Below, piece after piece: positions 28,466-40,652 of a stretch of DNA of 64,000 nt. Source of the stretch: Cryptomeria japonica (Eukaryota; Streptophyta; Pinopsida; Cupressales; Cupressaceae); assembly GCF_030272615.1 (NCBI RefSeq), contig NC_081412.1:26194501-26258500 (forward strand), given 5' to 3'. The notes beneath the pieces were generated by a model. That model saw only the letters and a program-made list of their open reading frames with translations, made no database searches and had not been told where the DNA came from. The first letter of the stretch is position 1; the number at the start of each line of letters is the position of its first letter. The position numbers and the translations under genes were made by a program.

Positions 28466-29710
28466 GTATTATTGTGTATATAATTTTCCTATTCTATTTA
28501 CCCGTTATGCCTCTAAACACATTCAGAAAACCAAAAAGAAATTTAAAAATCTTTGCATTGAAAAGACCTACAAAATTTTCAAATAGCTTCAGGCAACTAA
28601 AATCTCACTTACGTCATTGACTGTCTTTGCTGGAGAAATTTTCAGAAAGACTTTTAACCAAAAAAAATGAAATATTTTAATGGTAGCTTTGTGCAACTAA
28701 TAATTACTGACAAACCATACCTGGATTTATGCCCTCTTCTTATGAAACTTTTAGCAAACAAAATGTTTTGCCTCCTTAAATCTTCCACCCATCAAATGAC
28801 AAAGCAATGCTTCAATGTAAATGAAAAACCAAAAAAAAAAAACCTCTTAATCATCTATACCCTCAAGAATAAACAGCTAAAGAACAAAGTGCCTATTAGG
28901 CATCTTTGAATCCTTTTTTGCTTTTAGAATCTTAAATGAACCATTCATCATTAAATATTTTCAAATACACCCAAATAACAACAACAAGAACAAGCCCAGA
29001 CATTTATATAGGGCAATAAATTAACAGAGATTACATTCGACCAGCATATACATTAAAAGATGTGTAGCTGCAAATTGAATTAGCCAGATTAAGATTAAAA
29101 TACCTAGGAAGACTCAGAGAATGTTTGCAATCCATGCTCACATATGCTTTGTTCCTCTCCCTAGGTATGCTGCTAGTAGGTATGCTTGCTTTGTTGTTGT
29201 CTCTGCTGCCTATGATACACCTGCCTTTGCTAGTGATACATCTGTATCTCTATCTGGAAAACCTGGTTCTTCATTGTGAACATCAAGCTATTCACCTCAA
29301 AAAACATTAACAATGTTCGGCTGTTTTGATGACTATCCGAGTGTTATTACAATGACAGTTGCATTCTTCAATGTAAAAATAATGAACCCTGTACCTGCAC
29401 GCATAAACAATTATTTTAAAATTTCTTTTCATTATATGTCATGATCACTAGTATTTAATATAATATGTTGTACATTTAAATATTCTAGATTCATTAAACA
29501 ACTAAGCAATTTTGATAGCTGGGTTGCAATATACCTTGCATAATAAAAATAGCAAATATTTAAAAATAAAATAAAATAAACCCCAGCAAAAAATGAAACA
29601 GCCAATGACAAATCAAATATAAGATTAAATTTTTCAATTTGCACAGTTATCAATGCATACTAATGTTGGAGATGAAAACATTAGTTCCCTGCTTAAGGCA
29701 TGGACTAATA

Positions 29711-29744
29711 ATTAAAATAAGATTTCCCCTTAATGAAAAAGTAA
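29711..29744. repeat. 34-bp exact direct repeat, right copy
   Basis: Identical to 24764-24797. Confidence 0.85.
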
Positions 29745-29845
29745 TCATTTAAAAAAGTAGGAAAAATAGCTAATTCTTTTTTTTTTTAATAATTTTGTCT
29801 TTTCCACTTTTGAAACTTAAAAAAACTATGGAATATTCAAATAAA

Positions 29846-30304
29846 ATATGTATGTATGTATGTATATGTGTGTGTATATATATGTATGTATATGTATATA
29901 TGTATGTATATGTGTGTATATATATGTATTTATATGTATATGTATATGTATACGTATGCATGCATATATATGTATGTATGTGAATGTATGTATGTTGTGA
30001 ATACACACACACACACATATATATATCTCTTCCATCCCACACCGGGGGTGAAGGATGGTTATGGGCTACCCCGCAACTGCCCACCGCATCAGTATATATA
30101 TACATATACATATACATACACATACACATATACATGTACACACACACACACACACACACACATATATGTGTGTGTGTGTGTATATATGTATATGTATATG
30201 TACATATACATGGACATGTATATGTGTATGTATATGTATATGTATATATATATATATACACACATACATATATACACATACATATGTACATATGTGTGTG
30301 TGTG

Positions 30305-30336
<32 letters not shown>

Positions 30337-30660
30337 TATGTACATATGTATGTGTATATATACATATGTACATATGTGTGTATATACATATATATACATA
30401 TATGTATGTATATATATGTATATCTATATATGTATATATATGTATATCTATATATATCTATATATGTATATATATGTATACACATATATATACATACATA
30501 TATATACATATATATATATACATATATATACATATATGTATATATATATATATATATATACATATATAAATATGTATGTATATATATATATATACATATA
30601 TAAATATGTATGTATATATGTATATATATGTATGTATATGTTTATATATATATACATATA
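29846..30660. repeat. Compound (TA/TG/CA) microsatellite
   Basis: About 815 bp of TATG, TG, CA and TA runs, with alternating purine-pyrimidine throughout. A 65-bp non-repeat island interrupts it at 30027-30092 (TCTTCCATCCCACACCGGGG onward). Long Tyr-Ile-His-Cys frames on both strands are artefacts of the repeat. Confidence 0.95.
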
Positions 30661-31389
30661 TTTTGTTTTTTTAATCATTTTTTAAAATTAATATTAATGT
30701 AAACATACGATTGAGATCAATTCGATCGTCTTGCATCCTTCTAGTCAATTTTGAACCATTGATTTCAATAAGTAAGTTGAAAAATTCATATAGGGTATGC
30801 CTTCGACATAATAATTTCTACAATATCTTAAATTTGAAAATATAAATCTGAACTTTACAAAAACCTATTTTATTTTGAAAGCAAAAATAATAATCACTTT
30901 TGATTGGTGCAGTGAATGCAATAGTATTGCCTAGGAAAGTACTAACAAGTGCCACGTACTAGTGAGTACTTGTCATCATAGTATTGTAATAAAAATATTT
31001 GTTCTAATTTTTAATTATTATAATTTTTTTCATTGTTATTTTAAAATTACATTTATGTAATATTAACTGCAACTCTTATTTTAATAAAATAATATAAACT
31101 AGTAATTGCACTTTGGTGTGCATTGGGTATGCCAAAGAGGTGTGGAAGGTCAATTGGGAAAAATATGGTCTATTTTTTGGATAAATTTGTGTAGTGCATG
31201 AGATCAATTTGTGGCCATGATGTTGTTTGTACAACAAAGGACTTAATCGAGAGGTGGTAGCTTAAAATCAACTATGCATCCACTTACAAGGATTCAATCA
31301 TAACTATAATGAAACCTTTGAATTGAGAAGATAATCAAGTTTTATCAGCAACAGGCTCATATTATCTTTGCAATAGGGTGAGCGCAAGA
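30661..31389. repeat. AT-rich dispersed repeat blocks
   Basis: 30815-30950 matches 58255-58400; 30945-31090 matches 6295-6490; 31092-31205 matches 24653-24763. Three blocks that are separate elsewhere are adjacent here, which suggests this is closest to the ancestral order. The rest, to 31389, is unremarkable. Confidence 0.65.
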
Positions 31390-33475
31390 GTGGGGTTGAT
31401 ATAGGGCTAGAAAGAGGGATATATAGAGGGGTAAGAGTGAGGGAGAGATTGGTAAAGAGATAGACATAGAGATATAGAAGAAGATGAAGATATAGTTGGA
31501 TTCGAAGATAGACATGGAGAATAAGGAGAGGAAGATGGAGAGAAGGAGAGAGAAATGAGAGAGACAAAGAGAGAGGGGAGAGGAATATATAGATATGGAA
31601 GAGAAAAATAAATAGTTGGAGAGAGAGGGATATATAGAGGGGTAAGAGTGAGGGGGAGATTGGTAAAGAGATAGACATAGAGATAGAGAAGAAGTTAACG
31701 ATATAGTTGGAGTCGAAGATAGAGATGGAGAATGGGGAGAGGAAGCTAGAGAGAAGGAGAGATATATGAGAGAGATAGAGAGAGGGGAGATGAATATATA
31801 GATATGGAAGAGAAAAATAAATAATTGGAGAGAGATGAAGATATAGAAACATAAAGATAGAGATAAGAACTGATATAGAGAGAGGGAGAGATATAGTGGT
31901 ATAGAGAGATAGAGATAGAGGGATAGATGAAAGAACTGATAGGGAGAGATAGATATAGAGAGGAAAAGAGATAAGGATATAGAGGTCCAAAAAGAGGGAG
32001 AATGAGAGAGAGAGATGGATGGATAGAAGCATGAATGTCTAGAGATTAGGGAGAGAGATGAAGATAAAGGTAGAGATGAAGATAGAGAAAAAGAGGAGGG
32101 AAAAAAAGATAGAGCAAGGGAGAGGGGGAGATAAAGATAGAAAGAGAGGAGGTAGAGAGGGAGATACAAAGAGGAAGAGATAGAGAGAGATATATAAAGG
32201 AAGAGGGAGAGATGATATATATAGTGAGATAGAACTAGAGAGTTAGAGATATAGAGAGAGGGGAAGAGGGAGAGAGATAATTAAATGGACAAATAGAGCT
32301 GGAGAGAGGGTGAGATAAATAAGGGACATAGATATATAGTGGAAGAGAAGAGAGAGAAATATAGAGATATACAGGATGAAAAGGGGAGAGAGGTGGAGAT
32401 AAAGAGATAAATAGGGGGATAGGGAGGGAATGGGGGATGGAGAGATGGGGAGAATTAGAGAGGAGGATAAGATAAAGAGATGGATGGCCCATAGAGAGAG
32501 AGAGTGGGGGGAAATTGATATAGATAGAAAGAGAGGGATAGAGAGAGATAGAGAGATATATGTATAGAAAGTGATAGATAGATGAGCCAAAAAGAGATGG
32601 AGAGAAATATAGAAAAATATATATGTGCAAGAGATATTGGAGAAAATGAGAGAGAGGGGGGTAAGAGTGTGAGAAAGGAGTTGAAAAAGACAAGTAATAA
32701 AGAGAGAAAGGTTTAGACTTTAGAGAGAGGGAGAGAGGTAAATAGGGGGAAAGATAGAGATAGAGAGAGTAGAAATATAGAAATATAAAAAGAGGGAGTG
32801 TTGGGGAGATAGGGAGAGATAAGATATAAAGAGGGAGAGAAGCGATATATAAGGATATAAAGAGATAGATATAGGGATAGAAAGGATCTAGAGATTAAAT
32901 ATAACTTGTAAAATATAGAGGGGGTGAGCAAGACGGAGAGATGGAAGGAGAGAAAAAGGGGGAGAGAAAGAAATAGAGATAGAAATATGGTGAGAATTAG
33001 AGAGGGGAGATAGAGAGATAGAAAGATAAAGATATAGGAAGCGATATATGGAGAGGTAGAGATGGATATGGAGAGAGTGAGAGAGATGAAGAGGAGTTCA
33101 TAATATCTATATAGTGAGATAGAATAGAGATAGGGAGGGAGAAATAGGTTGGAGTGTGGTGTTTGTGTGAGTGAGAGAGATATAGATATAAAGATAAGGA
33201 GGGAACTCAAGAAAAAATGTGTGCGAGTAAAAGATATATAGAGATAGATATAAAGAGGAAGAAAGATATACAAAAAAATGGAGAGAGGGAGAGAGGGAGA
33301 GATATGATATAGAAACTTAGAGAGATATAAAAAGAGGGAATGAGAAGGAGAGAGAGAGATGGATAAAGAGAGGGAGAGATAGAGTGCTAGATAGAGTGGG
33401 AAGGAGAAAAGGGGAAAAGAGAGCGATATAGGGAGAGGTAATGAGATATAGATAAAGGAGAGAGATGAAGATGGA
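31390..33475. repeat. 2.1-kb polypurine (GAGA/GATA) tract
   Basis: The plus strand is almost only A and G with scattered T, built from GAGA, GATA and GGGAGA words. A higher-order duplication of about 211 bp is visible (31413 onward and 31624 onward, both starting AGAGGGATATATAGAGGGG). Long Ser-Leu-Tyr-Ile frames on the minus strand follow from the composition and are not genes. Confidence 0.93.
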
Positions 33476-34474
33476 GATAATAATCAAATGACATGCTACC
33501 ATCAACATAACTCCCCAAAGACACATGATATCCTTAAATTATTGGCATGAAATGAGTAATCAAAAGTTAGTTACTCTTTCTTTCTCTCTCGCTCTAAACA
33601 TTTAATTTGGGTGTTAGGTTCAAATTTATTTTATTATATAAATTAGAATAAAATTCAAATATAATTATTCTATAATAAATAAAATTTAAATAAGATAAAA
33701 TGTATAAATTTGAATATCTTTTAATTATTATTTGTAATTCCATTAAAAAATGCAAATAATTAGAATACAATTTTAACTTAATTAAAAATCAACCTTTAAA
33801 AGAAGTGGAAGAATCAAAATAAATAAATAAATAATAGAATATAATAAAAAAAGATAATACTAAAAGAAAATAGTAAGAAGAGAAAAATTATAATTTAATC
33901 TATAATTATTTGTCTTATTAAAATTAAAAAGATAATACTAAAAGAAAATAGTAAGAAAAGAAAAATTTTAATTCAAAATATAATTATTCTATCATAATTA
34001 AATTTTAATAAGACAAATAATTATAGATAAAATTATAATTTTTAATTTTTATAAAAAAGACATAAATAATTAAAATAAATTTTAAACTTAATGAAAAATT
34101 AACTCCTAATAAATAATATTAAAATGTATATTTTTTTTTATTATTATAAAAGATATCTTTTTTAAAATTAATATAAATTTAAGCGATTAATTCTATAGTC
34201 TTCATTCTTCTCCCCAATTTTAAACCATTGATTTTAATAAATAATTATAATATAATACAAATTTTATAGTGAAAATATATTTTTTCTTAAAAGCATAATC
34301 CTAATTTAATTTTGAAAATTTATATAATTATAATTATAATAATTAAATTAATCTCAAATATAATTACTAATTTGTAGTATAATATTATATCATTTTTTTT
34401 TGCTCGGTTAATATTATATCATTTTTAATATTTATATAATATTAATTATAATTATTATTTTTATATTAAAAATC
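33476..34474. other. AT-rich non-coding DNA with a dispersed repeat block
   Basis: 34240-34395 is a copy of the AT-rich block at 22640-22775. A duplicated stretch starting GATAATACTAAAAGAAAATA occurs at 33853 and 33931. A tiny A-tailed insertion lies at 34398-34408. No gene. Confidence 0.6.
34380..34426 (-). mobile_element. Micro-insertion: poly(A)-ended fragment with its own target duplication
   Basis: TAATATTATATCATTTTT at 34380-34397 is repeated at 34409-34426, with only TTTTGCTCGGT between. Read on the minus strand the insert is ACCGAGCA plus an A run, as expected for an extremely 5'-truncated retroposed copy. The sibling repeat near 22770 lacks the extra bases. Confidence 0.55.
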
Positions 34475-34710
34475 GAGAGAATCCAGAACAAGGAGGCTAG
34501 GCCTCAGCAAAACATAGTTGTCACCGCCACAGAACAACAAAAACCCAAGTAATCAATAGGGTGCGTAATCCGCACAAAAGAGTACTAACAAACTAACTAC
34601 ATCATTAGAAGTCAACAAAAGCATCAAGAGAGGATGTCCTCATGGGGTTCAACCCATACCGCCCATCCCTGAGGTCCTTCCATCCAAACAATGGTCTTCT
34701 GAATCTGAAT

Positions 34711-35735
34711 CTATGCTAGCATCTCAACTTGGGCGTAGGAGGGCTCCCTATTATCTTTAATTTTGTTGTTCAGCTTCTTGAGAGCCTCCTCAAAGGAGGA
34801 TAGGTTGTCCTCGTCACGTCTCCACTCATAACCATCCTTCATCTCATTGATGAACATGGTGGCATGACCATCCTTGAGGAACCTCAGGAGCTTGTGTCTC
34901 TCAACGTTCATAGTAGAGGCAACCTGCACGACAATTTTGAAGAATGTGAGTCTTCGAAAAGACTCAGTAAGGGCCCTGGCTTGGCCTTCAAACCTATCAA
35001 CATTCCTAATTTTCCAAATATACCAAAAAATATTGGCAGATAAAGTAAACCAAAAGATATTAGCATCCTTTTTCAATCCTTTAATGTGCCCAGAAATAAT
35101 TTCCATAATATTCACAAGATCAGGGATAGAAAAGCCAAACATTAACCTGATTTCCTAAGCAATGGAGCAATCAAAGAAAATATGTCTGCCAGTCTCAAGA
35201 AGTTTACAAATAGAGCATAAATCATTATTATCATAATTCCTCCAGAGAGGAAGTCTGTTAAGTATCATAAGCCATTTAAAGCACTTGATTTTTGGCTCGA
35301 TCGGGCTTTTCCATAGCATGTTGAAGGTCTTTTCCCACTGCATAACAAGCAAATCAGAATACCATAAAATGTTAACATGATTAATGATGGAAGCCTCATA
35401 AGTTAAGATAGAGTAAATGTTACGAGCCTTGATTTTAGCCAAAAGAGTACCATCAGCCCATTTAAAAGACAAAAATCTATGAGAATCGGCATCATAGTCT
35501 TTAGGAATATCGAAGTCAATACAAGCTTGCTTAATCATGTTGTAGGTTCTTTTTTGAGCGGGGGGGAGGTTAAATTTTGAGCTGAGATCTTCCCATGTAA
35601 TAAGAGTATCATGTTCCAAAATGTCAATAAGATATTTGATCCCTTTCCTGGCCCAGGCTCTAGCTGAGCATCCCTAAGTAAGGGCCAAGGTTTTGCCAGC
35701 GTGGAAGAGGTTCCACCATAAGGATCTCTCGCCAT
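34711..35735 (-). pseudogene. LINE-F ORF2 C-terminal part with zinc-binding domain
   Basis: 35619-34711 is one frame with a single stop near 35155. It reads FNMLWKSPIEPKIKCFKWL, then CSICKLLETGRHIFFDC, the CxxC...HxxxxC zinc-binding pattern of plant LINE RTs, then a charged tail to the stop at 34711. No RNase H motif follows. Confidence 0.82.
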
Positions 35736-35738
35736 GAA

Positions 35739-37490
35739 TCAGGTCACTATTGTTGACACTAGTGTTGACCAAAAACCCCCTAACACACAAGTGCCCTGGA
35801 CAGAAACGGGAAAACCATCGGCCACAAGGTTGGTGAGAGGTAAACCCTTCCAAGACTTAGCATTCTTAGGGACAGCCCTCTCAATATTGTGTCTGATTAA
35901 AACCTTCCAAGGTTCCTGACCTTCGAGAGAATGGAAGATCCATTTAGCTGCAAGGGCAATACCTTGGATCCTAAGATCTTTTAATCCAAGGCCACCAAGA
36001 GATTTCTCAATATGGCACCAATTCCAATTAACAACGTGTAATTTATTATTACCTTTTCCATCAGACCAAAGGAACCATCTAACAACCTTTTGAATTTCAA
36101 GGATTTGATAGTTGCTAAATATCCAAGCAGAGGAGTAGTAGATATTATAGGAGGAGAGGATTTTTTGGCACACTTGAACCCTACCAACTGGGGAGAGGAA
36201 TCTATTGTTCCATTTACTAAGTTTCTTATCAATTTTCTCCTTAACCCAAAGCCACGTATCTTTGAGGGAAGGGGACACTGAGAAGGGAACTCCAAGGTAT
36301 CTAATGATTTTGTTAGGACCACCCCATTGGTAGCCAAGGTGTCCAAATCAGTCAAGGGGGTGATCCATCCAGCTAAGGAAGATAGACTTGTTCTGGGAGA
36401 TCTGAGCTCCAGAAATTGACTCAAAGCATTGGATTTTAAGGCTAAGGTTATTCATGTTTTGCTTGGTGAGCTCAAGAAAAAGAGTTGTGTCATTGGCAAA
36501 CTAAATATTCATCAATTCATTATCATCAGGGAACCTAATCCCATTGACCTTTGGGGAGAGGGAGTTATCCCTAAGGAGGTAGAATAAAGCATTAGAGGCA
36601 ATAACAAAGAGAGCACGAGCCAAGGTGCAGCCCTGTCTAATGGATCGAGACAGCATAATGGAAGAGAAGAGGGAGTCATTAACATCAATCTAAGCAGAGG
36701 CATCTTGAAGGAGGACCTTGACATAAGTATAGAATTCACTAGGAAAGCCAAAGGCTTCAAGCATCATAATAATAAAGTCCCATTCCATCCTATCATAGGC
36801 TTTCTCAAAGTCAAGGAGAAACATAGCAGTGTCTTGATCAGAAATTTTAGACCATTCCATGGCTTCCCAACTTGTGATGAGATTTTCCAAAATATACCTA
36901 CCTTTAATGAAGCCGGTTTGGGTGGGGCAGATGAACTTGGGCAGGATCTTTTCTAGTCGGACAACCAACATTTTAGCCAAGATCTTATAGGACACATTGA
37001 GAAGGGTAATGGGTCTCCAGTTCTTAACGAGGGCCTTGTCCCCATCCTTGGGTATGAGTTTAATAATGCCCTTATTGATAGCATTGCCAAGGGAACCCTT
37101 ACCCAAAGCCTCATTATATATATCAAGAAGATCAGAGCAAATCCAGTTAAGGTTGGCTTTGTAGAACTCAACTGGGAGCCCATTAGGCCTCGAAGCTTTG
37201 TCATTATGGAGGGAGTGGATGGCTTTATGAATTTCATCAATTATGTTTAAGGAGGCAAGATTCCCCCTTGGAGATCCTATAGGGAATGATGGATTTGCAT
37301 TTAAGTCTGAGGGCCTTGGCAGCCTCAGAGTCTTCAGAGGTGAAAAGTTTTTGGTAGAAGAGGGCAAAGGCTTCTTTAATGTTGTCCAAATCAACAATTT
37401 CTTGATTATCAACAATAAGTCTATCAATCTTTTCCCATATTTGCTTATGTTTAAGAAGATTAAAGAAAAACTTGGAGCCTTTATTGACAA
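35739..37490 (-). pseudogene. LINE-F reverse transcriptase
   Basis: One frame from 37490 to 35739 with stops at 36690 and just before motif C. Motifs: NWRPITLLNVSYKILAKML near 37020, TQTGFIKGRYILENL near 36920, FLLDFEKAYDRMEWDF near 36830 (motif A), SIRQGCTLARALF near 36630 (motif B, Pro of the usual GCPL changed to Thr), and FANDTT near 36487 (motif C). Motif C has Asn in place of the first catalytic Asp of FADD. The connection domain follows (SLGGLGLKDLRIQGIALAAK near 35970). Inactive copy. Confidence 0.88.
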
Positions 37491-38622
37491 ATTGGATCCA
37501 ATGGCTACGGGCTCTAATCATGGCCCCCTTGATCTTAACTTTTTGATGTAATCTAAGGGCATCCCTAGTTTTCGCCACTTGGTTGGCAAGGTCAGGGCAT
37601 GAAGGAATCAACTGAATTTCATTTTCAAGGTGGAGCAGTTTAAGATTAGGAGTCTTTTCCACAAATATGGATTCTTTAGCCCTTTTTTGATGAATAGTTT
37701 GCAAGAGTTTTTGCCAAGAAACAACATTATAATTCCACCTATCAATATGCAAAGCTAAGTTCTTATTATCCTTATTTAGGACTCTGATGAGGTTAATGGT
37801 AGCAAGAACATCAAGATCTTTCACTAAATTAGTGTTAAGGATGAACTTCTTAGGCCCCACCACATTAGCAGGTAAGGAGTTAGCAAGTTTGATGTGAGCA
37901 GTAATAGGGTGGTGATCTGAGAGAGTAAAAGGCCAGACAACAACAGAATTGCCATGGTTACTAGGGATAAATGAAAAAACATTTTTATTGGCATAAAAAT
38001 GGTCAAGTCTGCAATAAATTCTATTACAACCTTTTTGGAAATTGCACCAAGTGTTCCAGAGACCCCTTGTATCGGCCTTATTACCGAGAAGAGGATCAAA
38101 CAGGTTTTTCTTAAATTTCATTCTATCCCAATGGGAGTTTTCAAAGCCTTTCCATTCAAAAGCATTACCCCCCATCTTATCATCACAATTCTCAATCATA
38201 TTAAAGTCTCCTCCAAGGATCCAGTGAATATCAGGTAAGGATGCAATCCAATCCCAAAGGTCACTTATTTCCTTATAGTCATTAGACGCATAGATAGAGC
38301 ACACCCCAATGAGGGTGTTGTCAACATTAATAGAGGCCCAAACAACCCTGCTACAGGGGGAGCAACCCTTGTCAATAATATGGTTTGACCATCTGGGATT
38401 AATGAGCAGTCCAACACCACCTTTACCCCTGAGGTGATTGGAGAAAATTTTGATGGAGTCTTTCCAAATGAAATTAAGGTTAATATCCAAGGTAAAATTA
38501 ATAGTTTTAAGCTCTTGAAGCATCAAAAAGTTCAAGTCTTTTTGAGAGTCCAAGAAACATTTAACAATCTACTTTCTGTCTGGGGCTTCCAGTCCTCTAA
38601 CATTCCATGAGATGTACTTCAT
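37237..38622 (-). pseudogene. LINE-F ORF2 start and endonuclease
   Basis: ATG at 38622-38620 followed by KYISWNVRGLEAPDRK, a TAG near 38575, then an open frame to 37237. Endonuclease motifs: LMLQELK (Glu), LGGDFNMI, IYCRLDHFYAN and LSDHHPI, all intact. The region after the endonuclease leads into RT by a frameshift near 37300. Function: target nicking for target-primed reverse transcription. Confidence 0.9.
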
Positions 38623-38637
38623 GGTAAACAGGGGGGA

Positions 38638-40290
38638 TTACGAGTGCTTAGCAGCATGAAGGCTGCTATCACAGGCAGGGAGACCCTTGCCCTTCTTCTT
38701 CTTGTCAGAGGGGGCCTTGTTCTTGGAGCCTATGGGGCGTCCTCTTCTATTGGGTTTGGAACAACCCTCAATTTGATCATCATGGTCTTCACCAGAATCA
38801 TCATCTCCTTGAGAGACATTTTTTAGAAGGAGGTTTCGCATAGGTAGTAGGCTAGACTAGGGTATCATTCACTACCATCCAAGGCATTTGTGTGGAGGAC
38901 AGATTAGAGGGGGAAAAGATAGAATTTCTATCAGCCCTAGTATCAGCAGTGATGACCTGAATCACGTCATCAACATCAAGTTATTTTAAGACTTTCAGAG
39001 GAAAACACACACTAGATTCACTAGTGATACCGATACAGGGGGTGGGATCGACGAAGCTGAGGTTATCAGAGATGCCATTAGCCCTCGGGGAAGTCACAGA
39101 TCCATCACCCATATGGAAATCACTAGTGCACCTACCAGGGGTTTCAAAATTATTAATGATATTCTTAACTTTTGAAAAATTAGCATCAACTATGGGTGGG
39201 GTGAGATTGACATTATTCTTAGCAAGGTTAACACTGACATTATCAGACCTAATCTTATCAATGGCTAATTGTTGGGCATTCTTCCTTCTACGCTTCTTAG
39301 ACTTCTTTGTAGCCATTTGAAAACTGTTTTGTTGTTCCACACCCGACTGTTCTATGTTATCTAGCAACAGGGGAGCAGGGGGAGCCATATTGGTTTGAGA
39401 GTTTTTAGGGCACGTATCTGATATGGGTAAGTCAAGAATAGTTGTAGGGGTGCTACCCATGATAGGCTGGACCACAAGGGAGGACAGAGCCATGGGGTTA
39501 GGGGGGGGACTAATGTTATTTGTATGGGTTCTCCACGAGTTTAAAATTGAGGATTTCTTATTAAGAATAGGGCAATTTTTACGAACATGGCCATCTTTTT
39601 TACAAAGGAAACATGCATTTAACCCCCCTAAAATTTCCAGAGGGCAAGAGAAAATATCTCCCTCAATATTAAGATTGAGAATATTAGGAAGATCAATCCC
39701 AGGTTTAATGGAAATGAGCACTCTGGCATCGAGATGAGGCATGAGCCGTGGAGATTCATCCATATGGATGAATTTACCGATGGGTTCCACAATTTGAGGG
39801 ATAAATTTCCACAAAAATCAAGGAATGTTCTTGATAATTACCCACATAGGGCATGACAGAGCCAAGATTTCTTCAGAAATCGCCTCAAGAGACCAACCTA
39901 GGGCACAAAATGAAGTTTTACCAACATTCCAATACAATTTCTTAAGAACCTCTAACTGCATTTCATGCATATTAAAAATAATAATGAACAATCCTTTCTG
40001 AATTTGCCTATAGAAGGAGATTTGAAACCCTAATTTTAAATTTCAGTAGTTATGAAACCAATCATCCATAAATTTCTGAGGAGGGCATTTATCAACATGC
40101 ACATAAGAAAAGAAAATTGCAGAGTCTTTCAACCTGTTTTTTGCAATAGCAATTTCATTGGTCATAGAATCATTAGGCGAGATGGAGATAGTGTTGGAGT
40201 CGAGGCCAAGGTCCATACCATCTGGACTCGCTCCACCATCGCCACCGACGGCAACGAATCTAGCATCCTAGTCAATTAACGACGAAACCC
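38638..40290 (-). pseudogene. LINE-F ORF1 (DUF4283-like, CCHC knuckle, AT-hook-like tail)
   Basis: The N-terminal half, readable from about 40290 with a few stops, includes LEVLKKLYWNVGKTSF and WSLEAISEEI, then WVIIKNIP, the DUF4283 pattern. The open frame 39814-38981 contains the knuckle CFLCKKDGHVRKNC near 39612. The C-terminal open frame 38841-38638 has RRGRPIGSKNKAPSDKKKK, an AT-hook-like basic tail seen in other plant LINE ORF1 proteins. The stop at 38638 is 16 bases before the ORF2 ATG. Confidence 0.8.
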
Positions 40291-40652
40291 TACCCACAGC
40301 TTCACTAAAGGTTTTTTTTGGTTGCAGATGGGGTTCGGAGGAGGTAGGCAAAGGATGAGACTAAGGGTCTCCATCCGTTTCCACCTCCATTAGGGCAGAT
40401 AAAAATTCGCACGCAAAAGAAGCAATTAAAATAGAAGACGCAAAATAAAGAAGAGCATTAAATGAAGAGCATAAGGGAGAATTATTTGCAAACCACGTGG
40501 AGGAGGGAGTCCTCCAAAACCACCAAGTGTTCACGCGCCTCAATCCAGATTTGGCGATCCACTTTTAGTAGTCCTCTATTGGATTTTGTCTTCATGCCAT
40601 TCACATTTTTCACCCTAACAAATCATTACTGTTGCACAAAACGCTGGAGATG
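40291..40652. other. LINE-F 5' region and flank
   Basis: No ORF supported. The LINE 5' end is somewhere near 40530-40560; 40560-40652 is host flank leading into direct repeat Z. Confidence 0.35.

Larger units (their letters stand above)
27015..29710. other. AT-rich non-coding region
   Basis: No protein I can support. It contains two tandem duplications (27583-27790 and 28273-28465). On the minus strand some donor-like sites (CAAAG|GTATTAT near 27914; CCTAG|GTATTTT near 29102) could belong to 5' exons of the OTU-like gene, but no long frame links them. Confidence 0.4.
34475..40560 (-). mobile_element. LINE-F: L1-type LINE lacking RNase H
   Basis: Minus strand: 5' region from about 40560, ORF1 (~40290-38638), ORF2 (38622-34711, endonuclease, RT, zinc-binding domain), 3' region ending in TTTTTAATATAAAAATAA near 34450-34475. 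Differs from LINE-C and LINE-D in having no RNase H after the zinc-binding domain and in the ORF1 AT-hook-like tail. Coding frame broken by stops and at least two frameshifts. Both ends are approximate; no target duplication was identified. Confidence 0.9.

Noticed and set aside
29770-30685. Long frames on both strands rich in Tyr, Ile, His and Cys
   Set aside because: They are direct translations of TA/TG/CA microsatellite and have no complexity or start context.
24653-31205. A complete Helitron carrying the OTU gene
   Set aside because: No Rep or helicase motif, no clear TC start or CTRR end with 3' hairpin; the shared 113-bp block alone is not enough.
31304-33526. Several frames of 100-270 codons rich in Ser, Leu, Tyr and Ile on the minus strand
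   Set aside because: They arise from the polypurine tract, where stop codons are rare on the complementary strand; no domain or codon bias.
37243-37551. Plus-strand frame opposite LINE-F RT
   Set aside because: It mirrors the RT coding strand and has no independent features.
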